Source of the DNA: Lachnoanaerobaculum saburreum DSM 3986
GTDB taxonomy: Bacteria > Bacillota > Clostridia > Lachnospirales > Lachnospiraceae
Length of the DNA stretch: 41,022 nucleotides
NCBI RefSeq assembly: GCF_000185385.1
Contig: NZ_GL622296.1
Span: 2,287,438-2,328,459 of the forward strand
Direction of reading: 5' to 3'
In this document: positions 1-9,093 of the stretch, in pieces
Position numbering within the stretch: position 1 is the stretch's first letter
Layout: every line of letters begins with the position of its first letter
Notes under the pieces: generated by a model
What the model saw: the letters and a program-made list of their open reading frames with translations, nothing else
Told to the model about the DNA's origin: nothing
Databases searched by the model: none
Position numbers and translations under genes: made by a program

Positions 1-3000
1 TCTACCTGTGGATTTCCCCCTGTTTCTTGTATTTCCACTTGGGTCGGTATAATTGACAGGGTCATTTTCTACAAAGCTATATCCGTTTAATCCGGTTGCC
101 AACTCAATATCTCCGCTTACACTGTCTTCCGATAAGAACACTCCATCACTCGGATCATAGTATCTTGCTCTTAGATAATATAACCCCGTACTATCCTGCC
201 ATTCACCATCAAATCCAAAACCTAATGTCGGTGTTTTTGTCTTATCATTAAATTTTTCTGTTCCACTAAAGTTTATATCTTCATTGTTTCCAAATGGTGT
301 ATACATTGAGAATGTGTATCCTTCTCCAATCTTGCCAAGTATACTTTCTCTATCATCCGTTATCAGTACATTATCTTCACCATTTGCCTCTTCAACTGTT
401 CTTTCATTTCCATATATGAAATTTGTTTTTGAACTGTCATTATAAACAGATAGTACCTGTGTATCTTCAAAGCTTATATCATTGAGCCTGTATTTACTTT
501 CCAAAACACCGCCGGCATTCAATTCTTTGGTAAGAATTCGCTCACCCATTGCATCATAGGTCGCTTCAAATATGGTTACATCATTTTTCTTTATTTCTAT
601 AAGGTTATCATTGATATCATATGTATAGCTAAACTTCTCACCATCGCTTACGGCAGATATACGATTACCGTTTTTATCATATGAATATGTAGAGGTTTTC
701 TTAGGTGATTGTTTTTTAATAAGCCTGTTGCTTTCATCATATGTGAATGTAGTTACTTCTTCTTTATCACCTGTTTTTATAGTTTCACTTATTCTATTGC
801 CTGCATTATCATATGTATAGCTTATATCTTTGATGCCTCTATCACCTGTGATACTCTCACTTTTTAGCTGTGATTTGTCTGTATAGCTGTACTGATACTC
901 TATATCGGTAAAACCTGTAGTATCTGTTATAGCATTATCTACACTGTCAGATATAGAAGTTTGCTCTGTAGGCATACCCTCGTTGTCATTACTTAAGTCC
1001 GTACCATTGTCTTTGTCTGTAAAGGTACTTACTTTTGTATCAGGTTCCTTATTATCCTTACTTAGTACAACATGACTTTTAGATATTCTGTCATCACTGT
1101 CATACTCCAATGAAATCTTATATATGATATTTCCTGCATCATCAGTATATGTCTTATCTACCAAGTCACCGCTATCATTATATTTTTCTACTACAGTTTT
1201 ATTATCTGCCAGATGTGTAATTATAGTATTTCCTACATACTCATAGCTGACAGTTTTATTATCACCATATGTTACAGATATAATTCTGTCTTCATTGTCA
1301 TATGTATATACAGTTGGCGGCTCACCGGTTGCTTCAAGCTTACTTAAATTTCCCCTTTCATCATAAGTATAATTTATTGTCTTTCCGAATATATCTGTGT
1401 AATTTAAAATATTCCCACTGTTATCATACTTGTAGGTGGAAGTTCCGGTATTCCCTATAGCTTCTGATATATTCCCATTCTCATCGTAGCGGTATTCTAA
1501 AAGTTTCTTACTTTCACTACCTTCCGCTTCACTTTGAGATAGTATCCTACCCTCACTGTCAAGCTCATAAGTTAATTGCTTTCCGTCAGCTTTGACTATC
1601 CTGATTGGAGTATCGCTGTTACCATATTCATAGTACTCCACATCACCACTTGGATTTTTTCTCTCTACCACTCGCCCCTGACTATCTCTTTTAAAATATG
1701 TAGTATGTGAATTTCCGTCACTGTACTCTACTATTCCATTATCGTCAGATTTGTAGAAAATATCTCCAAGCTTGGTCTCTATAAGTTCTTTTTGTATATC
1801 ATTATTTTCTTGTTTCTTATTAGGGTTTATAGAAAGCAGACGATTTCTTACACTATATGTAAAATCGGTATCCTCTTTGCCTCCTCCGGTTATTTTTGTA
1901 AGATTGCCGTTAGCATCATATGAGAATTTTTCACTCCCTGCTTTACTGTCTTTTTGTGTTATCTGCCCCTTGGCGTTATAATATAACCTGATATCATCTG
2001 CATCTGTTTTCATACCTGTTACTTGACTCTTATTATCAAGTGTATATGAAATATTTTCATATACTCCGGTATTTACATTCTTATATACCTCATTTATTAA
2101 GTTTCCTACATTGTTATAATTATAACTGTTGGCTTCTCCGGTGCTGTTATTTTCTTCTATCAGCTGACCAAGTTTATCATACTTATACTGTGCGTTATAT
2201 CCGCTGCTGCTTTTCTCTTCTAAAGTATTTCCAAAAGTGTCGTAAGTATATGAGAAATCTTCACCGTCAATGCTTTCTGCTGTCACCTGACCTATTTTAT
2301 CATAGGTATATATATGTCTTTTTCCACTTTGGTAACTCTCCTCTATAAGCTGTCCATACAAGTCATAGGAGTACTTTTTTTCATTCCCTTTATTATCTGT
2401 AATAGAAGTTATGTCACCAAGAGTATCATAGCTGTATTTTTCATAGTTTCCCGACGTATCTTTCTTTTCTACCAATCTACTTAGAGCGTCATAAGTATAT
2501 GTTGTTTTACTGCCGTCTATATCTATGAATTCAATTATATTTCCAAGTGCATCATACTTATACTTTTCACTGCTGCCGTCAGGATATACTATCTCCGTAT
2601 TTTGTCCAAGTGCATCATATCTATATACTACCGGCTGATTTTTACCATCCACATACAATATCAGATTGTCATTTATATCATATGAAAACTTTTGTATATT
2701 ACCCTGTGCGTCTTTAGTTTCTACTATATTTCCTTTAGCATCATACTTATACTCACTCTTACTTCCGTCAGCTTCTTTTTCAGTCAAGAGATTGCCGGCA
2801 TTATCATATGTGTACTCAATGACATCTTCTCCGCTTGCTTCTTTTATTAAATTACCTGATGTGTCATAAGTGTATTCTGTGCCGACTCCATATATATCTA
2901 CACTTTTTATCAGATTGCCGGCTTCATCATATGAAAAACTCTCAGAAGTTTTATCTGCATATTCTATCTTTGTTACTCTACCCTCTGAATCATATGTATA

Positions 3001-3690
3001 GCTTGTCTTTTCTCCCAAGCTGTTTGTTTCCGTCAGTAGATTATTAGCACTGTCATAAGTATAGTTTTCATCTAAATCCTTGTTATCATAAAGTCTTATG
3101 ATATTTCCTGCATCATCATATTGTATATTTGTAACCAGACCGTTAGCTTCTGTTTGAGTAATAACTCTCCCCTGTGAGTCATACTTATAGCTTGTTTCAC
3201 TATTATCCGGCAATATAACTTTTGATAGATTTTCACCATCATAAGTATAATTTGTCTTATTTCCCAATGCATCTATATTTGCAATAAGCCTATTACTTTC
3301 ATCATACTCATACTTTGTTTCAAAGTTCAGCGCATCCTTTATACTTGTTATATTACCGGCACTGTCATATGAAAACTGTACAACATCTTTACCGTTAACT
3401 TTTCTATTAATCAGATTCCCGGATTCATCATAAGTATCCTTAGTAACAGCACCATACTCATCAGTTTGCTCTTCTACAGTATCACTTGAACTTTTATCAT
3501 AGGTCACAGCTTTTTTTGCCGCCTTGACTACCCTCTTTTTAGCCTCACTAAGTACATCTTGATAGTGATAATATTTTCTTACCGATTCCTTATCCTGTAC
3601 TGTTCCAAAAGCCGGAACCACCTGCCCCAAAAGCAAACTGAAAGAAACCATACCTGCAACAAGACTTTTACAAACTATTCTGTTTTTCAT
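1..3690 (-). CDS. Secreted RHS/YD-repeat protein, C-terminus cut by window edge
   Basis: The frame is open for 1230 codons from the ATG at 3690 to the left edge. I checked it at five points and found no frameshift. The start follows AAGGTG with good spacing. Residues 1-29 form a Sec signal peptide (KNR, then a hydrophobic core, then PAFG). From about residue 80 the protein is dozens of YD repeats (YxYDxxGNL/I type, about 20 residues each). About 50 residues encoded near 930-1090 are Asp/Ser/Thr-rich instead of repeat-like. The RHS core ending is complete: LYYLRARYYDPSDGVFLSED, then NGYSFVENDPVNYTDPSGN. In RHS and WapA-type proteins the DPxG motif marks where the conserved shell ends and a variable, usually toxic, C-terminal domain begins. 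Only nine residues follow DPSG here, so effector and immunity gene are off the window. The likely role is contact-dependent competition, inferred from the family. A promoter lies just upstream. Confidence 0.93.
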   Translation of the reverse strand, partial: MKNRIVCKSLVAGMVSFSLLLGQVVPAFGTVQDKESVRKYYHYQDVLSEAKKRVVKAAKKAVTYDKSSSDTVEEQTDEYGAVTKDTYDESGNLINRKVNGKDVVQFSYDSAGNITSIKDALNFETKYEYDESNRLIANIDALGNKTNYTYDGENLSKVILPDNSETSYKYDSQGRVITQTEANGLVTNIQYDDAGNIIRLYDNKDLDENYTYDSANNLLTETNSLGEKTSYTYDSEGRVTKIEYADKTSESFSYDEAGNLIKSVDIYGVGTEYTYDTSGNLIKEASGEDVIEYTYDNAGNLLTEKEADGSKSEYKYDAKGNIVETKDAQGNIQKFSYDINDNLILYVDGKNQPVVYRYDALGQNTEIVYPDGSSEKYKYDALGNIIEFIDIDGSKTTYTYDALSRLVEKKDTSGNYEKYSYDTLGDITSITDNKGNEKKYSYDLYGQLIEESYQSGKRHIYTYDKIGQVTAESIDGEDFSYTYDTFGNTLEEKSSSGYNAQYKYDKLGQLIEENNSTGEANSYNYNNVGNLINEVYKNVNTGVYENISYTLDNKSQVTGMKTDADDIRLYYNAKGQITQKDSKAGSEKFSYDANGNLTKITGGGKEDTDFTYSVRNRLLSINPNKKQENNDIQKELIETKLGDIFYKSDDNGIVEYSDGNSHTTYFKRDSQGRVVERKNPSGDVEYYEYGNSDTPIRIVKADGKQLTYELDSEGRILSQSEAEGSESKKLLEYRYDENGNISEAIGNTGTSTYKYDNSGNILNYTDIFGKTINYTYDERGNLSKLEATGEPPTVYTYDNEDRIISVTYGDNKTVSYEYVGNTIITHLADNKTVVEKYNDSGDLVDKTYTDDAGNIIYKISLEYDSDDRISKSHVVLSKDNKEPDTKVSTFTDKDNGTDLSNDNEGMPTEQTSISDSVDNAITDTTGFTDIEYQYSYTDKSQLKSESITGDRGIKDISYTYDNAGNRISETIKTGDKEEVTTFTYDESNRLIKKQSPKKTSTYSYDKNGNRISAVSDGEKFSYTYDINDNLIEIKKNDVTIFEATYDAMGERILTKELNAGGVLESKYRLNDISFEDTQVLSVYNDSSKTNFIYGNERTVEEANGEDNVLITDDRESILGKIGEGYTFSMYTPFGNNEDINFSGTEKFNDKTKTPTLGFGFDGEWQDSTGLYYLRARYYDPSDGVFLSEDSVSGDIELATGLNGYSFVENDPVNYTDPSGNTRNRGKSTGR

Positions 3691-3722
3691 CCTATTCACC
3701 TTTTTATATATTTTTTGTTTTA

Positions 3723-3752
3723 TATATACAGCATAATATAAACTTCTGTCAA
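3723..3752 (-). promoter_or_regulatory. Promoter of the RHS gene
   Basis: On the minus strand there is a perfect -35 TTGACA (3752-3747), an 18-base spacer and a TATATA -10 (3728-3723). The start codon is at 3690. The promoter lies downstream of the trmL terminator, so the RHS gene appears to be its own transcription unit. Called by consensus only. Confidence 0.6.
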
Positions 3753-3806
3753 GATTACATTTATTTAATAACAACTCTTTTTCATCCTATCAACCCATAC
3801 ATTTTC

Positions 3807-3840
3807 AAAAAACCCTGAAACCATACGGCTTCAGAGTTTT
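3807..3840 (-). terminator. Intrinsic terminator after trmL
   Basis: On the minus strand ACTCTGAAGCC pairs with GGTTTCAGGGT around a GTAT loop (11 pairs, two of them G-U) and is followed by six Ts. The hairpin starts just after the trmL stop codon. The A-run on the other side could let it work in both directions, but no plus-strand gene approaches it. Confidence 0.85.
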
Positions 3841-3841
3841 T

Positions 3842-4339
3842 TTATTTATATGACAGTCTATGCAGTTCACCTGTAAGTTGCATTTTTTCAAAGCCATGCT
3901 GTGAAAGTGCTTCATACAGTATAACAGCCACCGAATTGGATAAATTCAGGCTTCTTATATCTCCCCACATAGGTATCCTTATACAGTTTTCTTCATTCTC
4001 GGCAAGTATTTCTTCAGGGATTCCCGCACTCTCCTTGCCGAACATTATATATTCATCACAGTCATATAAAACATCCTTATATGTATGATGTGCCTTGGTT
4101 GTGGCAAAATACATATGCTCTTTTGCCTTAGGATTTTTCTCATAGAAATCCTTAAGGTCGGAGTAAACCGTCAGATCAAGCTTTTCCCAGTAATCCATAC
4201 CAGCTCGCTTGATCCGCTTTTCACTTAATTTAAATCCAAGAGGCTCTATAAGATGCAGTCTTGTGTTTGTTGCCACACAGCTTCTGCCTATATTGCCTGT
4301 ATTATCAGGTATCTCAGGTTCAAGCAATACAATATTCAT
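3842..4339 (-). CDS. trmL: tRNA (cytidine/uridine-34 2'-O)-methyltransferase TrmL
   Basis: This SPOUT-family enzyme methylates the ribose of the wobble base of certain leucine tRNAs using S-adenosylmethionine. Family features seen: N-terminal NIVLLEPEIPDNTGNIGR, then LIEPLGF, DYWEKLD, FGKESAGIPEEIL, and the C-terminal trefoil-knot segment IPMWGDIRSLNLSNSVAVI. The length of 165 residues is usual for the single-domain TrmL/YibK type. I prefer the ATG at 4339 over the in-frame TTG at 4342. AAGGAG (4351-4346) is six bases from the ATG, and the ATG overlaps the TGA of the upstream aminotransferase (TGATG), indicating translational coupling. It is the last gene of its operon. Confidence 0.95.
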   Translation of the reverse strand: MNIVLLEPEIPDNTGNIGRSCVATNTRLHLIEPLGFKLSEKRIKRAGMDYWEKLDLTVYSDLKDFYEKNPKAKEHMYFATTKAHHTYKDVLYDCDEYIMFGKESAGIPEEILAENEENCIRIPMWGDIRSLNLSNSVAVILYEALSQHGFEKMQLTGELHRLSYK

Positions 4340-5496
4340 CAAAGACTCCTTACAAACTTTTCAATCCTTGAAAGTGCTTCCTTTAACCTGTCCATAGAAT
4401 ATGCATATGAGACTCTCACATAACCTTCACCGCTCTCGCCGAAAGCTGTCCCGGGTACTATAGCAATCTTTTGCTCCTCAAGCAGTCTTGTGGCAAACTC
4501 TTCAGAACTCATGTTAAACTTTTTTATACTTGGAAATACATAGAAAGCTCCCTGCGGCTCAAAGCATGTCATTCCAATCTCTTCAAATCTGTAAAGCAGA
4601 TATCTTCTCCTTTGATTGTATGATTCTCTCATCCTTGCAACATCGGCATCACCATATATAAGTGCCTCTATGGCCGCATACTGACTTGTAGTAGGAGCGC
4701 ACATAATGGCATACTGATGAATCTTTGTCATCTGTGCGATGATTTCCTTCGGACCTGTAGCATATCCGAGTCTCCAGCCGGTCATAGCATAGGACTTTGA
4801 AAAACCGTTTATCAAAACAGTTCTCTCCTTCATTCCCTCTATCTGCACTATTGAAGCATGCTCGCCTTCATATGTCAGCTCACAGTAAATCTCATCTGAA
4901 ATTACATATAGATCCTTTTTGATACATACCTTTGCAATCTCTTTCAGCTCTTCAATATTTAATATGGAACCTGTAGGATTGTTGGGGAAAGGCAAAATAA
5001 TTATCTTTGTCTTATCGGTTATCTTTTCAAGTATCTGACTTGCCTTCAGCTTAAATCCGTCTTCGGCCTTTAATTCTATTATTACAGGCTTTCCTCCTGC
5101 AAGTATGGTACATGGCTCATATGAGACATATGACGGCTGCGGTATAAGCACCTCATCATCTTTGTCAAGCATGGCTCTCAGTGCAATATCAATACCTTCA
5201 CTGCCGCCTACAGTGATAATCATTTCATTCTTCGGATTGTACTCCACATTAAGCTTTCTTATAAGGTAATTTCTTATCTCCTCTCTAAGCTCCATCAGAC
5301 CTGAATTGGATGTGTAGAATGTCTTACCCTTTTCAAGAGAATATATACCGGCATCTCTGATAAAATAAGGTGTTTCAAAATCAGGCTCACCTACACCCAA
5401 AGATATGGCATCTTCCATAGTATTTACTATATCAAAGAATTTTCTGATACCTGACGGCTTTATTGATTTTATTGTATTTGATAACGGATCTCTCAT
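4339..5496 (-). CDS. PLP-dependent class I/II aminotransferase
   Basis: This is a fold-type I aminotransferase of 385 residues, of the aspartate/aromatic-type group, transferring an amino group to a 2-oxo acid. Seen: substrate-side GVGEPDFETP (34-43), PNNPTG (171-176), DEIY (201-204), the PLP-binding lysine K234 in GFSKSYAMTGWRLGY, and a C-terminal RVSYA arginine region that would bind the carboxylate. The length is normal. The start overlaps the stop of the Lrp/AsnC gene by four bases (ATGA), so the two are coupled and the regulator may respond to an amino acid this enzyme handles. The exact substrate cannot be told from sequence. Confidence 0.93.
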   Translation of the reverse strand: MRDPLSNTIKSIKPSGIRKFFDIVNTMEDAISLGVGEPDFETPYFIRDAGIYSLEKGKTFYTSNSGLMELREEIRNYLIRKLNVEYNPKNEMIITVGGSEGIDIALRAMLDKDDEVLIPQPSYVSYEPCTILAGGKPVIIELKAEDGFKLKASQILEKITDKTKIIILPFPNNPTGSILNIEELKEIAKVCIKKDLYVISDEIYCELTYEGEHASIVQIEGMKERTVLINGFSKSYAMTGWRLGYATGPKEIIAQMTKIHQYAIMCAPTTSQYAAIEALIYGDADVARMRESYNQRRRYLLYRFEEIGMTCFEPQGAFYVFPSIKKFNMSSEEFATRLLEEQKIAIVPGTAFGESGEGYVRVSYAYSMDRLKEALSRIEKFVRSL

Positions 5497-5975
5497 GGTG
5501 TTATAAGCTGCCTCTCATCTTTTTTCTTTGCAGATAATATTGTTCCATGGTCCTTATATTTCTTCAATACAAAATGTGTAGCGGTAGAAAGTACGGAATC
5601 CATAGGTGCAAGCTTGTCCGACACAAACTGTGCCACATCTCTCATTGTTCTGCCCTCTATAAATACTGTAAAATCAAATGATCCGCTCATTAAGTATACT
5701 GCATTCACTTCTGAAAACTGATATATCCGCTCCGCGATATTGTCAAAGCCCATTCCCCTTTGAGGTGTAACTCTTACCTCAATAAGTGCATTCACCTTCT
5801 CATTGGCTGTTTTGTCCCAATTTATAAGTGTGTGATAACCGCATATTATGCCTTCTTTTTCCATATCGGCTATTTCATTTGCAATAGCAGCCTCATCTTC
5901 ACCCAGCAAAATAGCCAGTTCACCAATATCAATTCTGGAGTTTTTTTCAATTACCGATAATATCTTCTCTCTCAT
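5493..5975 (-). CDS. Lrp/AsnC-family transcriptional regulator
   Basis: The protein has 160 residues. An N-terminal winged helix-turn-helix (about 1-55, with the pattern SRIDIGELAILLGEDEAAIA) is followed by an RAM/ligand-binding domain (about 60-140, with NALIEVRVTP, the VYLMSGSFDFTVFIEG strand pair and STATHFVLKKYKDHG). Members of the family form dimers and octamers and sense amino acids. The start at 5975 lies inside the end of the AIRS_C gene (29-base overlap) and follows AAGGTGAT. The downstream aminotransferase overlaps it by four bases. This fixed pair suggests local control of amino-acid transamination, but no operator was identified. Confidence 0.92.
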   Translation of the reverse strand: MREKILSVIEKNSRIDIGELAILLGEDEAAIANEIADMEKEGIICGYHTLINWDKTANEKVNALIEVRVTPQRGMGFDNIAERIYQFSEVNAVYLMSGSFDFTVFIEGRTMRDVAQFVSDKLAPMDSVLSTATHFVLKKYKDHGTILSAKKKDERQLITP

Positions 5976-6549
5976 ATTTTATCACCTTAAAAATTTCATC
6001 CTGTGTAGGCCTGTTTACATATTCTATAACTTCTTTATCCACTATCAGTTTATCTAAGCCGTCACCTAAGTGACCTATTATGCTTGTCGCTATTCCTCTA
6101 TCCTCCAACAGCTTACAAGTATATATCGGATCTTCCGCCGTTATCAGCTTTCCTTCACTCAAAAGTCTGTATATATTTATTCCGAAATACTCACAAACCT
6201 CAATACAGATTTGAATCGTGCTTATCTTTTTAATTTCTATCTCAAAACCGCATCTTTTAAGCTTTGCAAGCTCATAAACAGACTTTAATATACCGCCTTC
6301 GCCTACTTCCGCTATGTTATCACTAAAGCCTGCAAATATATCGTTTATATTTACAGGCTCCCTATCAGGTCTGTCATTATTTATGGGAGATAAATATCTC
6401 CCATAATAACCTCTGTCTTGAATATGACTGACCACACTCTCTAAGTATATCTTATTAAAATATCTGCCAAGCTCACTATAACGACTTTCTATAATCTTTA
6501 GAGAGCCTTTCAGTCCCGCATATCCGCAAAATATTATATATCTTATCAT
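5947..6549 (-). CDS. AIRS_C-domain protein (HypE C-terminal-like)
   Basis: The protein has 200 residues. The middle and C-terminal parts resemble the C-terminal domain of the AIR synthase/HypE/ThiL/SelD superfamily: GEGGILKSVYELAK, then FEIEIKKISTIQICIEVCEYFGINIYRLLSEGKL, matching the HypE order of GG.L.A..E.A, V....P......IC...GI.PY.L...G. No N-terminal AIRS ATP-binding domain is visible. The first 100 residues are unlike HypE apart from a short hydrophobic start. The ATG shares a base with the VanW gene stop (TAATG). No hydrogenase genes are nearby, so hydrogenase maturation is not implied. It may be a regulatory or stand-alone relic; function unknown. Confidence 0.7.
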   Translation of the reverse strand: MIRYIIFCGYAGLKGSLKIIESRYSELGRYFNKIYLESVVSHIQDRGYYGRYLSPINNDRPDREPVNINDIFAGFSDNIAEVGEGGILKSVYELAKLKRCGFEIEIKKISTIQICIEVCEYFGINIYRLLSEGKLITAEDPIYTCKLLEDRGIATSIIGHLGDGLDKLIVDKEVIEYVNRPTQDEIFKVIKYEREDIIGN

Positions 6550-8180
6550 TACTCTCCGGAATTCAGATTAGGGTCAAATGCCGGTCCCACCTCTTGAGCC
6601 TGAGTCTCTGCCGGTGCAGGAGCTTCCTGAGTATCTGCCGGTCCGGAATTGTCAGATTCACCTGCCTGTGTCTCTATAGGAGCCGGTGTAGGTGCAGGTG
6701 CCGCCGCAGGTGCAGGTGCGGAATGTCTTGCACCTCTGATATATATATCATCCGCCTTTCTGTAAGTATCACTTGAAATCAAGTCCTTACTTATTTCAAC
6801 TCCGTTTTCCTTTACAACTTTCCAAAGTTTTGAAACTCTACCCTTATGACCTTCGGACTCTCTTTTTACATAACCTCTGGGCTTTGAATCATCCTCTATA
6901 TATGTTCTGCCCTTTGGAGTCTCACTGAGTACCTCAGACACAAACTCAACCGTTCTGTTTGCCGGTCTGTCTTCTTTACCCCAAATAGTAAATGTAACAT
7001 CTCTTCCTACAGTAGTGGCCTCCACATATATAGGTGTACTCCTGTTGTTTGTGACCTTAATGTCCTTATAATCTCCGGCTATTGCGGCATCACCGCTTGG
7101 TTGTACATATCCGACTATCATAGAGTGATTCTTTCTCTCTGTAATCTTTATCTCGGCTCTAAGTGCCGCCTGATAAAGTGTGGTGGCTATCTGACACGCT
7201 CCGCCGCCGACACTGTCTATTACAAGGCCGTCCTGATATGCCTTAGCCATTTTATATCCGTTCTCTATAGTAAAAGGTTGCATTTTCTCATATCCGGACA
7301 AGGTCTCACCCGGCATCAAAAGCACACCGTCCATCTTTGCGGTTCCTACCGCAATATTTGTAGCTCTCTCAGATGTGGATGATGAATAATTGGTGGTAAA
7401 TGTTCCAAGCACATCTTTAATACTGCTTAATTCTTCAGCTGTTACCTTAGGTTTTTGCTTTGTAACATCAGCTACTATAGTTTCCTCTCCGTCCTTTAAA
7501 ATTGCATCCTTAAGCTTTGCTACTGTAGACTCGGAGTCTATTTCATAGCCTTCCTTTTCAGGAGTTATCTCAAAAGCACCGTTTACTCTTTTTATAGTTG
7601 CATTTACAGGAGCATCCGGATTTTTTCCGTTTGCATTTTTTAAAAATGCCTTCACCGCATCATCATTGAAAACTATATCAGGAGTTATATTCTCCGGCTT
7701 TTCAAGCAGTTCGGAACTTTTTTCAAATCTCTCAAGCATATTTCCGGAAGTAAACTTTTCCGCTTCAGCCAATATAAAGTCCTTATTGGATATGCCTGCT
7801 CCAAGTTTGGCAAAACTGCTCTCTATCTTTTCTCCTTTTACATCCAAAATAAACTTCTTTGCATCTAATTTTTCTTGCAGTGAATTAAGTGCATTACCCA
7901 ATGCATCCAGTGTTGCAACATTATCACCCAGTCCTTCTACACCGAATCCCTTTGGAAGTCTTTTCTCCGCCGCAATATTTATTTGTGCCTCACTCTCGGT
8001 AGCTGTCATATCGGCAGCTTTACTTTCGGTATTCTCCCCTCCGGTATTTGCCTTTTGTGCTTTTACTTCCTGCTTTGCGGCAATCGCATCAATTCTGCCT
8101 GCTCCGCTACTGATACCCAAACCTGAAATTGCCATAAATGCAGCAACTGCAACTGTTATATTACCTATTTTCTTTCTCAA
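6549..8180 (-). CDS. VanW-family secreted cell-wall protein
   Basis: The protein has 543 residues. A signal peptide (about 1-35, RKK then a hydrophobic stretch ending around AIA) is followed by a disordered Glu/Thr/Ala linker, a peptidoglycan-binding-4-like region (about 100-250) and a VanW domain (about 260-395). VanW marks are MPGETLSGYE, IDSVGGGACQIATTLYQAAL, ITERKNHSMIVGY and the beta-rich TNNRSTPIYVEA. After a G5-like segment the end is an Ala/Pro/Glu-rich tail typical of wall-spanning proteins. The start is a TTG at 8180, the only frame-consistent choice, preceded by AGAGGG. A nearby ATG (8187) is out of frame. VanW proteins are linked to glycopeptide response and wall remodelling, but their biochemistry is unknown. 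It follows the 35-residue membrane peptide by six bases. Confidence 0.92.
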   Translation of the reverse strand: MRKKIGNITVAVAAFMAISGLGISSGAGRIDAIAAKQEVKAQKANTGGENTESKAADMTATESEAQINIAAEKRLPKGFGVEGLGDNVATLDALGNALNSLQEKLDAKKFILDVKGEKIESSFAKLGAGISNKDFILAEAEKFTSGNMLERFEKSSELLEKPENITPDIVFNDDAVKAFLKNANGKNPDAPVNATIKRVNGAFEITPEKEGYEIDSESTVAKLKDAILKDGEETIVADVTKQKPKVTAEELSSIKDVLGTFTTNYSSSTSERATNIAVGTAKMDGVLLMPGETLSGYEKMQPFTIENGYKMAKAYQDGLVIDSVGGGACQIATTLYQAALRAEIKITERKNHSMIVGYVQPSGDAAIAGDYKDIKVTNNRSTPIYVEATTVGRDVTFTIWGKEDRPANRTVEFVSEVLSETPKGRTYIEDDSKPRGYVKRESEGHKGRVSKLWKVVKENGVEISKDLISSDTYRKADDIYIRGARHSAPAPAAAPAPTPAPIETQAGESDNSGPADTQEAPAPAETQAQEVGPAFDPNLNSGE

Positions 8181-8186
8181 TTTTCA

Positions 8187-8294
8187 TTACCCTCTTACTG
8201 TAATCAATGCTGAAACTACTACCGGAACCACCATTGCCAAAACTAATATTGTAACTATTGCTATTGAAACAATTCGTCTTTTATTATTCTTCAT
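8187..8294 (-). CDS. Small single-pass membrane peptide, 35 residues
   Basis: The ORF starts at the ATG at 8294 after AGAGG and reads MKNNKRRIVSIAIVTILVLA and on to VSALITVRG. It has a basic N-terminus followed by one transmembrane helix of about 22 residues. A longer upstream reading (to 8402) runs back into the exonuclease gene and lacks a ribosome site, so I reject it. The stop is six bases before the VanW start, so the two are probably co-translated. I do not recognise a family. It could be a membrane helper of the VanW protein or a signal-anchor peptide. Confidence 0.6.
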   Translation of the reverse strand: MKNNKRRIVSIAIVTILVLAMVVPVVVSALITVRG

Positions 8295-8379
8295 ATAAAC
8301 CTCTTTTCTGTTTGAGATAAATACATTTTGCATAATCTCAGTAAAATATTTTAAGCTTACAAACAAAATATTACAGTGT

Positions 8380-9093
8380 TTACGCCTTATAAGCAAAATC
8401 ACTGTTCCCCGCCTTGATTTTATCTATCATCCTCCTGGCTTCGGATTCTGAAAGCAAGTCAACATTTACCTTGCAAACAATTCTATGACACTTTAGTAAT
8501 TTCTGCAAGTCCTCTTTTGTTCTTTTTCTAATTGGAACATTTTTTTTCAACTTTACCTTCATTATCTCACTGATTATCTCAAGTTCTTTAAAATTTGTCA
8601 GTATCTCCTGATATAGCATATGTGTAAAATATGCATCGGAAAATGCCCTATGCATATTTTTCCTCTCTATTCCAAAGTATGCACAGGCATCCGTCAGATT
8701 CTTTTGTATATAAGGAGGCAATATCTTCTTACACAGCTTGTATGTGTCAATACCTCTTTTTTCAAAGTTCAAACCTGCATTATTTGCTTCTTTCTTTATA
8801 AAGCTGTAATCAAAAATTGTATTGTGTCCAATTAAGTCAAAGCCGTCACAAAACTCTACTATATCTCCTATCACATCCTGTATATATCTTGCCGTCTTTA
8901 TCTCATTTTCATCTATGCCTGTAAGATTTAATATTTTGGTACTTACAGGCATATTCGGATTTATTATACAGGAAAACATTTCTTCAATATGAGAGTTTAT
9001 CACCTTTATCAGTCCAACCTCTATTATCTTATCCTTTGAAACACTTATTCCTGTAGTTTCAAGGTCAATTGCTACATAATCTTTAATTCTCAT
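8380..9093 (-). CDS. DEDDh 3'-5' exonuclease (DnaQ/PolC-epsilon type)
   Basis: The protein has 237 residues from the ATG at 9093, which overlaps the nth stop by four bases (ATGA); an earlier in-frame start at 9129 lies inside nth. All five catalytic residues of the DEDDh family are seen: D10 and E12 in AIDLETTG, D95 in HNTIFDYSF, H148 and D153 in HRAFSDA. The fold covers about residues 1-165. The remaining 70 residues are basic and form no domain I know. It probably trims single strands in DNA repair or is a proofreading-type nuclease. It follows endonuclease III in the same transcript, which fits repair. Confidence 0.92.
   Translation of the reverse strand: MRIKDYVAIDLETTGISVSKDKIIEVGLIKVINSHIEEMFSCIINPNMPVSTKILNLTGIDENEIKTARYIQDVIGDIVEFCDGFDLIGHNTIFDYSFIKKEANNAGLNFEKRGIDTYKLCKKILPPYIQKNLTDACAYFGIERKNMHRAFSDAYFTHMLYQEILTNFKELEIISEIMKVKLKKNVPIRKRTKEDLQKLLKCHRIVCKVNVDLLSESEARRMIDKIKAGNSDFAYKA

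Noticed and set aside
1-3600. Regular spacing of similar short sequences resembling an array (CRISPR-like)
   Set aside because: The period is about 60 bases, matching 20-residue YD repeats in frame; units diverge and there are no identical direct repeats.
1772-3741. Several plus-strand ORFs of 60-100 codons opposite the RHS gene
   Set aside because: They are Leu/Ser/Tyr-rich shadows of the YD repeats, have no ribosome sites, and oppose an intact long frame.
7666-8298. 210-codon plus-strand ORF
   Set aside because: Opposite the VanW gene; its Ala/Ser/Pro-rich text mirrors the linker and signal region of that gene.
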